NCBI GenBank assembly: GCA_913009755.1
Contig: CAJVWU010000036.1
Location: 1 to 38,716, forward strand
Direction of reading: 5' to 3'
Origin: an uncultured Bacteroidia bacterium
GTDB taxonomy: Bacteria; Bacteroidota; Bacteroidia; Bacteroidales; F082
Length of the DNA: 38,716 nucleotides
The notes beneath the pieces are model-generated. The model saw only the letters and a list, made by a program, of their open reading frames with translations. It searched no databases and was not told the origin of the DNA. The position numbers and the translations under genes are program-made. Shown in pieces: positions 1 through 7,038 of the stretch; position 1 is the first letter of the stretch; each line of letters opens with the position of its first letter.

Positions 1-1
1 A

Positions 2-53
2 GAATGAATGGAAGCTCGCTCCGGCTACGCCTCCGCTTCGCTTCCATTCATTC
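2..53. repeat. Inverted repeat, 14-bp arms
   Basis: Perfect 14-bp arms (2-15 and 40-53, GAATGAATGGAAGC and its complement) enclose a 24-base GC-rich loop. It lies just beyond the 3' end of the broken outer-membrane gene on the minus strand. No T-tract follows it in either direction, so a repeat or REP-like element is more likely than an intrinsic terminator. Confidence 0.6.
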
Positions 54-122
54 CACAGAAAAGACAAAAAAATGAATAACTTTGCTTTTAGCTTAAGAAG
101 CCATTACACACAAAAAGGGATA

Positions 123-1221
123 CTACCAAATCTTCGCCTTGTCATAAGCAGTTTCCAGTTTGTCGCGGTATAGTAAAATTCCCGGACTGGCAATCAGTTC
201 ATAGTTCATGAAATTTGACAACCGTGCTTTGTATAAAAGAGATAATCCGATAAAATTAGAGTGAATCTTGCTGATAATGTTAGTTCCGTAAACATTCATG
301 GTTCCGGATGTCCTGAAATATTTATAATAAATTCCCCAACCAAAATTCTTATACAGAAAAAAATTAATGGCTGCGTTAACATACAACCCGTTTGCGGTCT
401 TTCTGTAATAGTTGGCTGTTGATTTGTCTCCGATATCATCCGGTAAGGCGAACTGATTGGCATAACCTATACCAATAGCGAGTTCCAATGGTGAATAATC
501 ATGCTTTTGGAAACGGACATTATCTTTTGGTGCGGCTGTATAATTATTAAAGAAAATACCGGAAATTTTATCTTTTGACTCTTCAAGACGGGTCATGCTG
601 CTTCCGTTGCGCATGGAAATACCAACCATGGTACTGTCAATATCTTTCAGTCTGGCCCGAAATAAATTTCCCTGATTGGTTAGAAGATAATTGGCGGCAT
701 AGCTTTTTTCTTTGTCAATATAAAAATCATTGAAAATGACCGATTTGGTATCCTCTTTTCCAGACGGTGCGCGGACGGCAGGACGTCGGGGATGATAAAC
801 AAGAACAACGATTGAGTCCTGATCAATATTAATCAGGCGGCCCTTGATTTCAGTCCCTTTTGTCGTAACCACTAAAAATATCGTGTTTAGGAATTGACTC
901 GGGAAGCCCATCCTGTGCACTGACATTCACCTTGTTATTACCAATTTTTATTATTGTTCCCGCAACGGTATCAAATATAACTTTTGGTTTCAGCAAGACA
1001 TCTGTCTCTGTAAAAAACAGGCAACCCGCCAGTTTGTCAAAAGCAACAGTATCTAAGGCATCAGAACCCGGGACACTGTATAGGATCGAACTGTCCAGCA
1101 CAGACAGAATCCTGCAGGGGATTGAGTCGTAAATAATTTTTGCAGTAACAACCCTGTCCTGCGCTCCAATTGATGCTGCTGCAAAAAAAATTATCCACAG
1201 CGTGATGAAAAACTTTCTCAT
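123..1221 (-). pseudogene. Secreted outer-membrane beta-barrel protein, frameshifted
   Basis: Two overlapping minus-strand frames make up one gene. The upstream piece (1221 to 850, 123 aa) starts with a clear signal peptide (MRKFFITLWIIFFAAASIGA, cleavage near AQ). The downstream piece (926 to 123) carries a repeated beta-rich domain, then amphipathic strands with many Tyr, Phe and Gly, ending in Trp as outer-membrane barrels often do. Removing one T from the run of five T (minus strand, near 871) joins IPKHDI to LVVTTKGTEIKGR with no stop between them. This points to a one-base indel, real or a sequencing error. The barrel part has only about five strands and may also be cut short at its 3' end. 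The family was not recognised and no function is assigned. The likely location is the outer membrane. Confidence 0.6.
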
Positions 1222-1560
1222 TGATTTGACGTTTTAGTTAGAAGAGGGTAAGAGGGTAACAAAATTTAACAATTATTTCAATACAATTGAATTTGAAGAT
1301 CCGGGATTCGTTCCACAGGAAGCCCAATGGGGGAAATCCCGGACATCAGATGAATTTTAACATGTTCCTTTTTGGGCAGAAGATTTTTTCAACCTTTCAT
1401 GTCCCTATCGCACGGGCTTGCTTCGACATGAAAGGTTAGGGACAAAACAACTCACGTTCAGTTCTGAGGCATTATTGGGCAGGATTGTGCGAAGGCATGA
1501 CGTGAGAATCCTGATATTATGAATCCGGAAATTTAACATTCAAAATCTCAAATCCAAAAT
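1222..1560. other. Intergenic stretch with two hairpins
   Basis: No gene is seen. Two inverted repeats stand out: 9-bp arms at 1300-1308 and 1335-1343 (TCCGGGATT), and 13-bp arms at 1391-1403 and 1425-1437 (AACCTTTCATGTC) around a GC-rich loop. Neither is followed by a T-tract in the direction of the adjacent minus-strand operon. The second has a loop ending in GCTTC like the element at 2-53, so the two may be related repeats. Confidence 0.5.
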
Positions 1561-2358
1561 CTACAATCCAAGGCTCATACTCACCAATTCGGCTAGGTCA
1601 TAATTCTTAATTTCATCTTCCTTGTTTTTGTATTTTAAGCCGTCGGTCATCATGGTCATGCAGAAGGGGCACGCCGTACAGATGATGTCAGCTCCGGTAC
1701 GGATGGCTTCTTCCGTTCTTTCAATAAAAATTTCCTTGTCTCCTTGTTCGGCTTCCTTAAACATCTGGCCGCCACCGGCGCCGCAACACAGCGCGTAGCT
1801 TCTGTTGCGTTCCATTTCAACTTTTACGGAAGTGATGGCGTTAAGAACCGTCCGTGGGGCCTTGTATTCCCCGTTCCCCCTGCCGAGATAACACGGGTCG
1901 TGGAACGTGATCTTTTTGTTTTTTAGTTTTTCACCCTTCAGGTCAAGCCTGCCGTCGGCGATCATCTTTTGCAGGAATTGCGTGTGGTGCAACACTTCAT
2001 AGTTTCCGCCAAAATCGGGATATTCATTTTTCAACGTATTGAAATCATGCGGGTCGCAGGTGATGATCTTTTTCACTTCGTAACCGTTTATCACTTCAAT
2101 GTTCATCAGGGCCTGCATCTGGAACAGCATTTCGTTTCCGGCACGCCGGGCTATATCGCCGCTGTCCGTTTCTTCGGTACCCAGCACAGCATAATCAACC
2201 TTGAGATAATTCAAAATCTTTACAAATTCGCGGGTTACTTTTTTGTACCGGTCATCAAATGCGCCTGCCGAGCCCACCCAGAACAGGTATTCCGGTTTAT
2301 GTCCTCTGGCAAATTCATTAGCAAGGATTGGAACCTCAATTTTTATTTTTTCTTTCAT
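1561..2358 (-). CDS. CCG-domain Fe-S oxidoreductase subunit (HdrD/GlpC/EMO-like)
   Basis: This is a soluble cysteine-rich (CCG) subunit of a heterodisulfide-reductase-like electron-transfer complex. The 265 aa hold two CCG repeats. The first is degenerate (FWVGSAGAFD near residue 27, then Cys101 in TCDPHD). The second is full: HDPCYLGRG with Cys156, CCGAGGG at 191-192, and CTACPFC at 227-233. These cysteines usually hold a noncubane [4Fe-4S] cluster. The membrane and ferredoxin part is the gene ending at 4122 in the same orientation. In most Bacteroidota the two are, as far as I recall, adjacent; here an ATPase/DUF4276 pair lies between them. The start at 2358 is 5 bases after the DUF4276 stop, so translation may be coupled. 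The role inferred is passing electrons from ETF or another donor to menaquinone. The fold is certain; the donor is not. Confidence 0.82.
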   Translation of the reverse strand: MKEKIKIEVPILANEFARGHKPEYLFWVGSAGAFDDRYKKVTREFVKILNYLKVDYAVLGTEETDSGDIARRAGNEMLFQMQALMNIEVINGYEVKKIITCDPHDFNTLKNEYPDFGGNYEVLHHTQFLQKMIADGRLDLKGEKLKNKKITFHDPCYLGRGNGEYKAPRTVLNAITSVKVEMERNRSYALCCGAGGGQMFKEAEQGDKEIFIERTEEAIRTGADIICTACPFCMTMMTDGLKYKNKEDEIKNYDLAELVSMSLGL

Positions 2359-2363
2359 TTGAA

Positions 2364-2909
2364 TTATTTTTCTAATGATTTAACAAGATTATTGAAATCA
2401 TCAAAATCCCGCATTAACCCGGTAGCATTTAATTGTTGAAGTAAATCCACTGCGTGTTTAAATTTATGATACTTTCCCCTTCTTGTTGATTGAGTAATAC
2501 TATATAATAGAGCTGCAGGTTTTTGTATTTCTTTCGCAGGCCTTTTTGGAATTTTTTTTGATAATTCTGAAGAATAATACTGATCAAGTATTTCCGGTTG
2601 AGATAAAAACCATGCCTCCATCTCCTGAATCATGTAATATACAAAGTCTGATTTATCTGATAAATTATTTTCTTTTATGTCGGGTTCTTTTTCTGATTCT
2701 TCTTTATCAAGATCAACAAGAAGATTTGGGATTCTGTCGCCCAAGTAATTCAGGAACTTGTCAATAGCTTGTTTTTTTCCGTCACCCATAACGATTTTTG
2801 GCATTTTACCACGAAGCTTTTGTTCCAGTAATTTGTGAAAGCCTTGTCGTAAAATGCCATTTCTTGTGTCAGGTGCCCCCTCAATTATCAATACTTTTCC
2901 TTTCACCAT
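2364..2909 (-). CDS. DUF4276 (TOPRIM-like) protein, partner of AAA ATPase
   Basis: This 181-aa protein has the DUF4276 layout: a first strand ending in an acidic residue (VLIIEG, Glu10), a DxD pair (LLVDLDKE, Asp66 and Asp68), and the E-x-E-x-W signature (MIQEMEAWFL, Glu96 and Glu98). The family is related to TOPRIM/OLD-type nuclease folds and is usually encoded next to an AAA ATPase. That is so here: its start lies inside the last codons of the ATPase gene (7-base overlap). Pairs of an AAA15/AAA21 ATPase with a TOPRIM-like partner include anti-phage systems such as PARIS, and AbiL is a comparable two-gene case, so a defence role is a fair inference but is not shown here. A strong Shine-Dalgarno precedes the start, unlike the neighbouring genes. 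Length is normal for the family and no damage is visible. Confidence 0.75.
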   Translation of the reverse strand: MVKGKVLIIEGAPDTRNGILRQGFHKLLEQKLRGKMPKIVMGDGKKQAIDKFLNYLGDRIPNLLVDLDKEESEKEPDIKENNLSDKSDFVYYMIQEMEAWFLSQPEILDQYYSSELSKKIPKRPAKEIQKPAALLYSITQSTRRGKYHKFKHAVDLLQQLNATGLMRDFDDFNNLVKSLEK

Positions 2910-4102
2910 CTAACACCTCCTATGTCACCTTTTCTCCACATCTTCCCTAAATTGTATTCATCATACCATTTTTCAAATTCTTCTGTTTTAAATGAGTTCA
3001 CAATTGTTGAATTATCAGGGCTCTTTTCAAATACCCTCACGTGTTCAATCTCAAAGGCATCAAGAATGTTTTCCGAATGGGTAGCAATAAGCAATGTCGA
3101 ATTTTTTGCAGATTCTTTTATAGCATTAGTAACATTTAATGCCATATCAGGATGCAGGCCAACTTCGGGCTCGTCAATGCAAATAAATTTTCCTCTTTCA
3201 GGATTATACAATATGGATAACAAACATAAATATCTTAAAGTCCCATCAGAGATGTTAGTAACATGAATTGCACTATCCAGGTTCGATTCATCAAGCATCA
3301 ATTCAAAATTACCTGACCCGAGAAAATGAAAATCAAATCCCCTGAAATTTTCATTTACATCGTTTAGTAATTCAACAATTTTATTATATTCCTTTTTATG
3401 ACTTATTTTGATTGTATTCAAAATTTGAGGCAGATTACTTCCATCAGGCAATAATATTTTACCTGATGTGGCTTTCATTGCTTTTCTGATTGGGCTATTG
3501 GGTGTGGTATCGAAATAATCATATACAGCGATATCACTTATTGCTTTTCTAAAGGCATTTAAAGCTCCATATCTTTCTGAATCAAAAACTTTAGATAATG
3601 TTAATTCCTGTGGGTCAAAATCATCATATTTAATTAAACTTGTTTTCCTGCCAGAAGCACTTACTCTTTCTGCCAAAACCCCCTGTCCGTTAATAACATC
3701 AAGATATATATAACCGGTCGGACTTGTTATTTTATCACTAATATAATAATTACTTAGCCCGGGAGATTTTACAATAACAATTTTATAAATAACATCTTGT
3801 CTGAACCCCCCCCCATACTGATTGATAATATTATAATCGAAAACAAATTCAATTCCTGTTGAATTATCATATTCTTCTGCTGTTTCCCCTTTAAAGAATA
3901 ATTCATCAACACCACCCCATTTCTCCAATATGAGTTCTTTTAGCCCGGTTCCGGACACCCCTTCTTTTAATAATCGAATTGCTTTTAAAAAGTTAGATTT
4001 ACCAGAACCATTTATACCAATTAAAATATTAATATCCTGATTCAATTCTATAGTTTCATTTTTGAAACTATAAAAATTAGTGAGCCTGATTGATTTAATC
4101 AT
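2903..4102 (-). CDS. AAA15/AAA21-family ATPase of a two-gene (putative defence) module
   Basis: This SMC/ABC-like ATPase has 399 aa counted from the ATG at 4102. That start is preferred because MIKSIRLTNFYSF is the usual N-terminus of this family; a longer frame reaching 4207 would overlap the preceding gene. Visible motifs are Walker A GINGSGKSN (29-37), an ABC-type signature NISDGTLRYL, Walker B FICIDEPEVGLHP (Asp310, Glu311) and an H-loop ATHSEN (His342). The C-terminal GGVRW is typical of ATPases paired with DUF4276 proteins. The ATPase probably senses or gates and the partner acts as effector. The gene starts 19 bases after the upstream membrane Fe-S gene ends, so it is read in the same operon. 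A run of nine G (plus-strand C at 3806-3814) codes three glycines and could slip. Confidence 0.8.
   Translation of the reverse strand: MIKSIRLTNFYSFKNETIELNQDINILIGINGSGKSNFLKAIRLLKEGVSGTGLKELILEKWGGVDELFFKGETAEEYDNSTGIEFVFDYNIINQYGGGFRQDVIYKIVIVKSPGLSNYYISDKITSPTGYIYLDVINGQGVLAERVSASGRKTSLIKYDDFDPQELTLSKVFDSERYGALNAFRKAISDIAVYDYFDTTPNSPIRKAMKATSGKILLPDGSNLPQILNTIKISHKKEYNKIVELLNDVNENFRGFDFHFLGSGNFELMLDESNLDSAIHVTNISDGTLRYLCLLSILYNPERGKFICIDEPEVGLHPDMALNVTNAIKESAKNSTLLIATHSENILDAFEIEHVRVFEKSPDNSTIVNSFKTEEFEKWYDEYNLGKMWRKGDIGGVRW
2915..2921 (-). promoter_or_regulatory. Strong Shine-Dalgarno for the DUF4276 gene
   Basis: On the minus strand AGGAGGT lies five bases before the ATG at 2909, inside the final codons of the AAA ATPase gene (the Gly-Gly of its C-terminus). 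Bacteroidota genes rarely rely on such a motif and most genes in this window lack one. The conserved Gly-Gly codons may explain part of it by chance. Confidence 0.6.
3806..3814. repeat. Homopolymer C9 (G9 in coding strand) inside the ATPase gene
   Basis: Nine consecutive C on the plus strand encode Gly-Gly-Gly in the ATPase. The frame is intact at this length. Such runs are prone to slippage, so on/off switching or sequencing error are both possible. Confidence 0.7.
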
Positions 4103-4121
4103 TATTTCTTTTTTTACAAAA

Positions 4122-5444
4122 TTAAGAAATATCGTTTCTTTCCAGCCCTTCGGCCCACAACATACGGTCTTCGGTTGAGAACTGCCAGGGAGCGCCGTTG
4201 TTTTCAATGTTGGTAAAAGCCGTGTTCAGCCCCGACGGTGCTTTTGATTCTTCAAGCACGAGGTAACGCCGCATGTCGAGGATCAGGGAAGGCTGGTTAA
4301 TGTCAACCGGGCATTCCTGCGCACAGGCATTACACAGGGTACAGGCCCAAAGTTCTTCTTCTGTCAAATAAGTGCCAACAAGGTGCTTGCCGTCATCATA
4401 ATCTTTTCCCTCTTTCACCAGTCCGGGCCCTTTTTCCTTCATCCGGGCACGGGTGTCCATCATCACTTTGCGGGGTGAAAGCAATTTGCCTGTAATGTTG
4501 GCCGGGCACACCGAAGTACAGCGGCCACATTCGGTACACGACAGCGAATTGAAATACTGAATCCAGTTTGTATCTTCCACATCCTGCACTCCGAAACGTT
4601 CGGGCTGCCCTTCCTCTTCGGGGGCTTCGCTGAAAGCGGCATTGGTGTCCATCATTAGTTTTACCTCTTTGGTGATGTTGGGCATGTTGTCAACATAACC
4701 CAACGGTTGCAGTTTGCTGATAAAAACATTGGGCACCGACATAAACACATGGAAATGCTTGGAATAGGGCAGGATGTTGGCAAAAATGAAAATCAGCAAA
4801 AGATGGGCCCACCAGTTGAACTGATACCAGAACCAGGCAGTTTCCGCCGGAATGCCAATAAAACGGGAGGCGATCCAGTCGCCGACGGGATAGATGCCGG
4901 CTGCTTTTTCACCCGTGGCCTGTGTCCACAATACATAGTTGACATTCATGGCACCGAGCGAGATCATCAGTAAAAAAATAAGAATCAGTGCCAGGTTGGC
5001 ATCCGCTTTGGAAACGGGTTTCATTTCAGGGCCATAAAAACGTTTGATGTGCATAAAGAACCTCCGGATGAGGAACCCGAGCGTGGCCAATGCAATGATA
5101 GGGGCGAAAATATCGCCGCCGGCCATCATAAAATCATAAAAACCACCCATGAACTGAAATATTTTTTCCGTACCGAAAAGGCCGTCAATCACCATTTCAA
5201 GACTTCCGAAAAGAATTAAAATAAATCCCCACCAAATCAGGGCGTGCATAATACCTACCCAGGGCCTGCGCAGGATTTTATCCTGGAAAAAGGCCACCTT
5301 GATGGTAATCCATATCCGTTTGCCGAAATGGCCGATCTTTTTGGGTTTGGTAAACTTAAAATACCTGAACAGCCTGCTGATGGTCCAGAAAAAAACAGCA
5401 AATGTCAGCAGGAGTGTGATGGCGAAAATAATTTGCTTTAACAT
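4122..5444 (-). CDS. Membrane haem/4Fe-4S electron-transfer subunit (NarI-like + dicluster ferredoxin)
   Basis: 440 aa. The N-terminal half has about five hydrophobic segments (near 5-25, 65-85, 105-130, 150-172, 205-228), resembling the NarI-type cytochrome b domain. Candidate haem ligands include His67, His214, His230 and His232. The C-terminal half has two [4Fe-4S] motifs, CTECGRCTSVCP (303-313) and CTLCNACAQECP (368-378). The matching CCG subunit is encoded at 1561-2358. Together they correspond to the domain set of ETF:(methyl)menaquinone oxidoreductases, which take electrons from acyl-CoA dehydrogenases through ETF. The acyl-CoA dehydrogenase at 28456 is a plausible source, but no ETF gene is in the window. 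It sits in the cytoplasmic membrane and heads a minus-strand operon of four genes. Confidence 0.8.
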   Translation of the reverse strand: MLKQIIFAITLLLTFAVFFWTISRLFRYFKFTKPKKIGHFGKRIWITIKVAFFQDKILRRPWVGIMHALIWWGFILILFGSLEMVIDGLFGTEKIFQFMGGFYDFMMAGGDIFAPIIALATLGFLIRRFFMHIKRFYGPEMKPVSKADANLALILIFLLMISLGAMNVNYVLWTQATGEKAAGIYPVGDWIASRFIGIPAETAWFWYQFNWWAHLLLIFIFANILPYSKHFHVFMSVPNVFISKLQPLGYVDNMPNITKEVKLMMDTNAAFSEAPEEEGQPERFGVQDVEDTNWIQYFNSLSCTECGRCTSVCPANITGKLLSPRKVMMDTRARMKEKGPGLVKEGKDYDDGKHLVGTYLTEEELWACTLCNACAQECPVDINQPSLILDMRRYLVLEESKAPSGLNTAFTNIENNGAPWQFSTEDRMLWAEGLERNDIS

Positions 5445-5749
5445 AGGATGAGGATTTAATTAATTGGTTATTAATTATTAAGAACATGGTTTTTCTCGTT
5501 TTATTGATTCATTCCTGTTGTTTTAGTTATGAAAATGTTATGCATGTCAAGTATATGAAAAATATGAATAGATTCATCAAAAAAACCCGATTTTTTTTAG
5601 CTGCTTTCTCTACTCAACTTTTTGGGTTTCATTCGGGGCTATCCGCCGGGTTTAAGAAAAACATAATAATATTCGATTGTAAACGAAAATAATTATGATA
5701 AAATTCGTTTTAATACGAAAAACATTTACTTTTGTAAAAAATATTCCTG
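5445..5749. promoter_or_regulatory. Intergenic region with paired ATTCG...CGAAAA repeats
   Basis: This gap of about 305 bases separates divergent genes. Two copies of an imperfect palindrome, ATTCGatTGTAAACGAAAA (from 5671) and ATTCGttTTAATACGAAAA (from 5703), start 32 bases apart, about three helical turns. The second copy abuts the -7-like element of the downstream gene, which suggests an operator. A 68-codon frame at 5486-5692 shows no recognisable protein features and is not called. Confidence 0.4.
5727..5734 (+). promoter_or_regulatory. Bacteroidota -7 promoter element TACTTTTG
   Basis: This is an exact match to TAnnTTTG, 15 bases before the ATG at 5750. No convincing -33 TTTG was found at the expected spacing. 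It is directly downstream of the paired palindromes. Confidence 0.5.
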
Positions 5750-6871
5750 ATGATTGAACGAATTTTAAAAGATAAAATTAGTCAGAACCTGTCATTAAAA
5801 AAAATGATTATCCTTTTAGGAGCCAGACAAGTCGGTAAAACAACCCTGCTCAATGAATTGTATAAAGGCCAAAAAGACCTTTTAATATTCAATGGTGACG
5901 AACCGGACACCCGTGAGATGTTGAGCCATGTTACTTCAACACACTTAAGAAATTTATTCTATGATGCAAAAATCGTATTGATTGATGAAGCACAGCTTAT
6001 TCCCGATATCAGTATCACCCTGAAATTAATTGCCGATTATATTCCCGATGTCCGTTTGTTTGTTTCGGGGTCTTCGTCAATTGACCTGGCCAATAAAATC
6101 AATGAACCGTTGACCGGCCGCAAACTGGAATATTATTTATATCCGCTTTCCTTTAAGGAAATGGTTAACCATCATGGACTGATTCAGGAAAAAAGGCACT
6201 TACCTATCCGGCTAATCTATGGATATTATCCTGAAATAGTTACTACTCCAGGCAAAGAAATAACACTGTTAAAAAACCTTGCGGGGAGTTACCTTTATAA
6301 AGATATTTTGTCGTTCGGACAGGTTAAGAAACCGGTTATTCTTGATAAATTGCTTAAAGCCATTGCGTTGCAAATAGGGAGTGAGGTTTCGTATAATGAA
6401 TTGGGACAAATGGTGGGGGCCGACAAAGAAACTGTTGAACGATATATTGATTTGTTGGAAAAGGCTTTCATCATTTTCAGGTTGAACGCTTTAAGCAGAA
6501 ATGTTCGCAATGAAATAAAAAAAGGAAAGAAAATATATTTTTATGATAATGGCATAAGAAATGCACTAATAGGAAACTTCCAACAGTTTGAAATGAGGGC
6601 TGATAAAGGGGAGCTTTGGGAGAATTATATTGTCAGTGAGCGGGTTAAATACCTAAACAATAATGGTTTTTATGGAAACTATTATTTCTGGCGGACAACA
6701 CAACAGCAGGAAATTGATTTTGTTGAAGAACAGGATGGGAAGTTTTCCGCTTATGAATTTAAACTTAATCTCAAAAAGAATCTGCGTATTTCATCTACAT
6801 TTAGGAAAACCTATGAAATAAATGAAATGAAAATGGTTACCCCGGCGAACCTGGAAGAATTTGTAGGCTGA
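5750..6871 (+). CDS. AAA_14 / DUF4143 ATPase
   Basis: 373 aa. The N-terminal AAA_14 domain has Walker A GARQVGKTTLL (near 24-34), Walker B VLIDEAQ (near 76-82) and sensor-like LFVSGSS. The C-terminal DUF4143 domain follows, with a winged-helix-like part (SYNELGQMVGADKETVERYIDLLEK region) and a nuclease-like tail ending in FWRTTQQQEIDFVEE and YEFKLN. That tail resembles the D-x-E-x-K arrangement of restriction-like folds. These proteins are common, often present in several copies and often horizontally moved; their role is still unclear. It is monocistronic here, with its own promoter-like element and possible operator. The start is chosen because MIERILKDKI is the typical N-terminus. Family confident, function unknown. 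Confidence 0.85.
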   Translation: MIERILKDKISQNLSLKKMIILLGARQVGKTTLLNELYKGQKDLLIFNGDEPDTREMLSHVTSTHLRNLFYDAKIVLIDEAQLIPDISITLKLIADYIPDVRLFVSGSSSIDLANKINEPLTGRKLEYYLYPLSFKEMVNHHGLIQEKRHLPIRLIYGYYPEIVTTPGKEITLLKNLAGSYLYKDILSFGQVKKPVILDKLLKAIALQIGSEVSYNELGQMVGADKETVERYIDLLEKAFIIFRLNALSRNVRNEIKKGKKIYFYDNGIRNALIGNFQQFEMRADKGELWENYIVSERVKYLNNNGFYGNYYFWRTTQQQEIDFVEEQDGKFSAYEFKLNLKKNLRISSTFRKTYEINEMKMVTPANLEEFVG

Positions 6872-7003
6872 TTTTCCCCCTATTCCCTCATGTGGCGGCA
6901 AGTCTTTGCGCAATTGCGTTTGAAGGCACGATTTGAGCCTGACTTCCCCAATCTCACATTTTCAAAACACAGGAAAGAAAACCACCAAACAATGAACTTT
7001 CCT

Positions 7004-7011
7004 TATCTTTG
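7004..7011 (+). promoter_or_regulatory. -7 promoter element TATCTTTG upstream of icmF
   Basis: This is an exact TAnnTTTG match ending 27 bases before the ATG at 7039. It overlaps the upstream TTG at 7009, which argues against that TTG as a start. The identical octamer precedes the gene at 38658. Confidence 0.55.
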
Positions 7012-7038
7012 CCCGTTATCCAAAAAATAAACAGGAAT

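Noticed and set aside
1391-1437. Intrinsic terminator of the Fe-S operon
   Set aside because: The hairpin is not followed by a T-tract on the minus strand and is over 100 bases past the stop codon.
4103-4207. Longer N-terminus of the AAA ATPase
   Set aside because: It overlaps the preceding Fe-S gene and adds a sequence unlike the family; MIKSIRLTNF at 4102 is the standard start.
5486-5692. 68-codon plus-strand frame as a gene
   Set aside because: No recognisable protein features, no promoter motif, and it overlaps the probable regulatory region.
7009-7038. TTG start for icmF at 7009
   Set aside because: The TTG is part of a TATCTTTG promoter element, and the ATG at 7039 gives the usual IcmF N-terminus.
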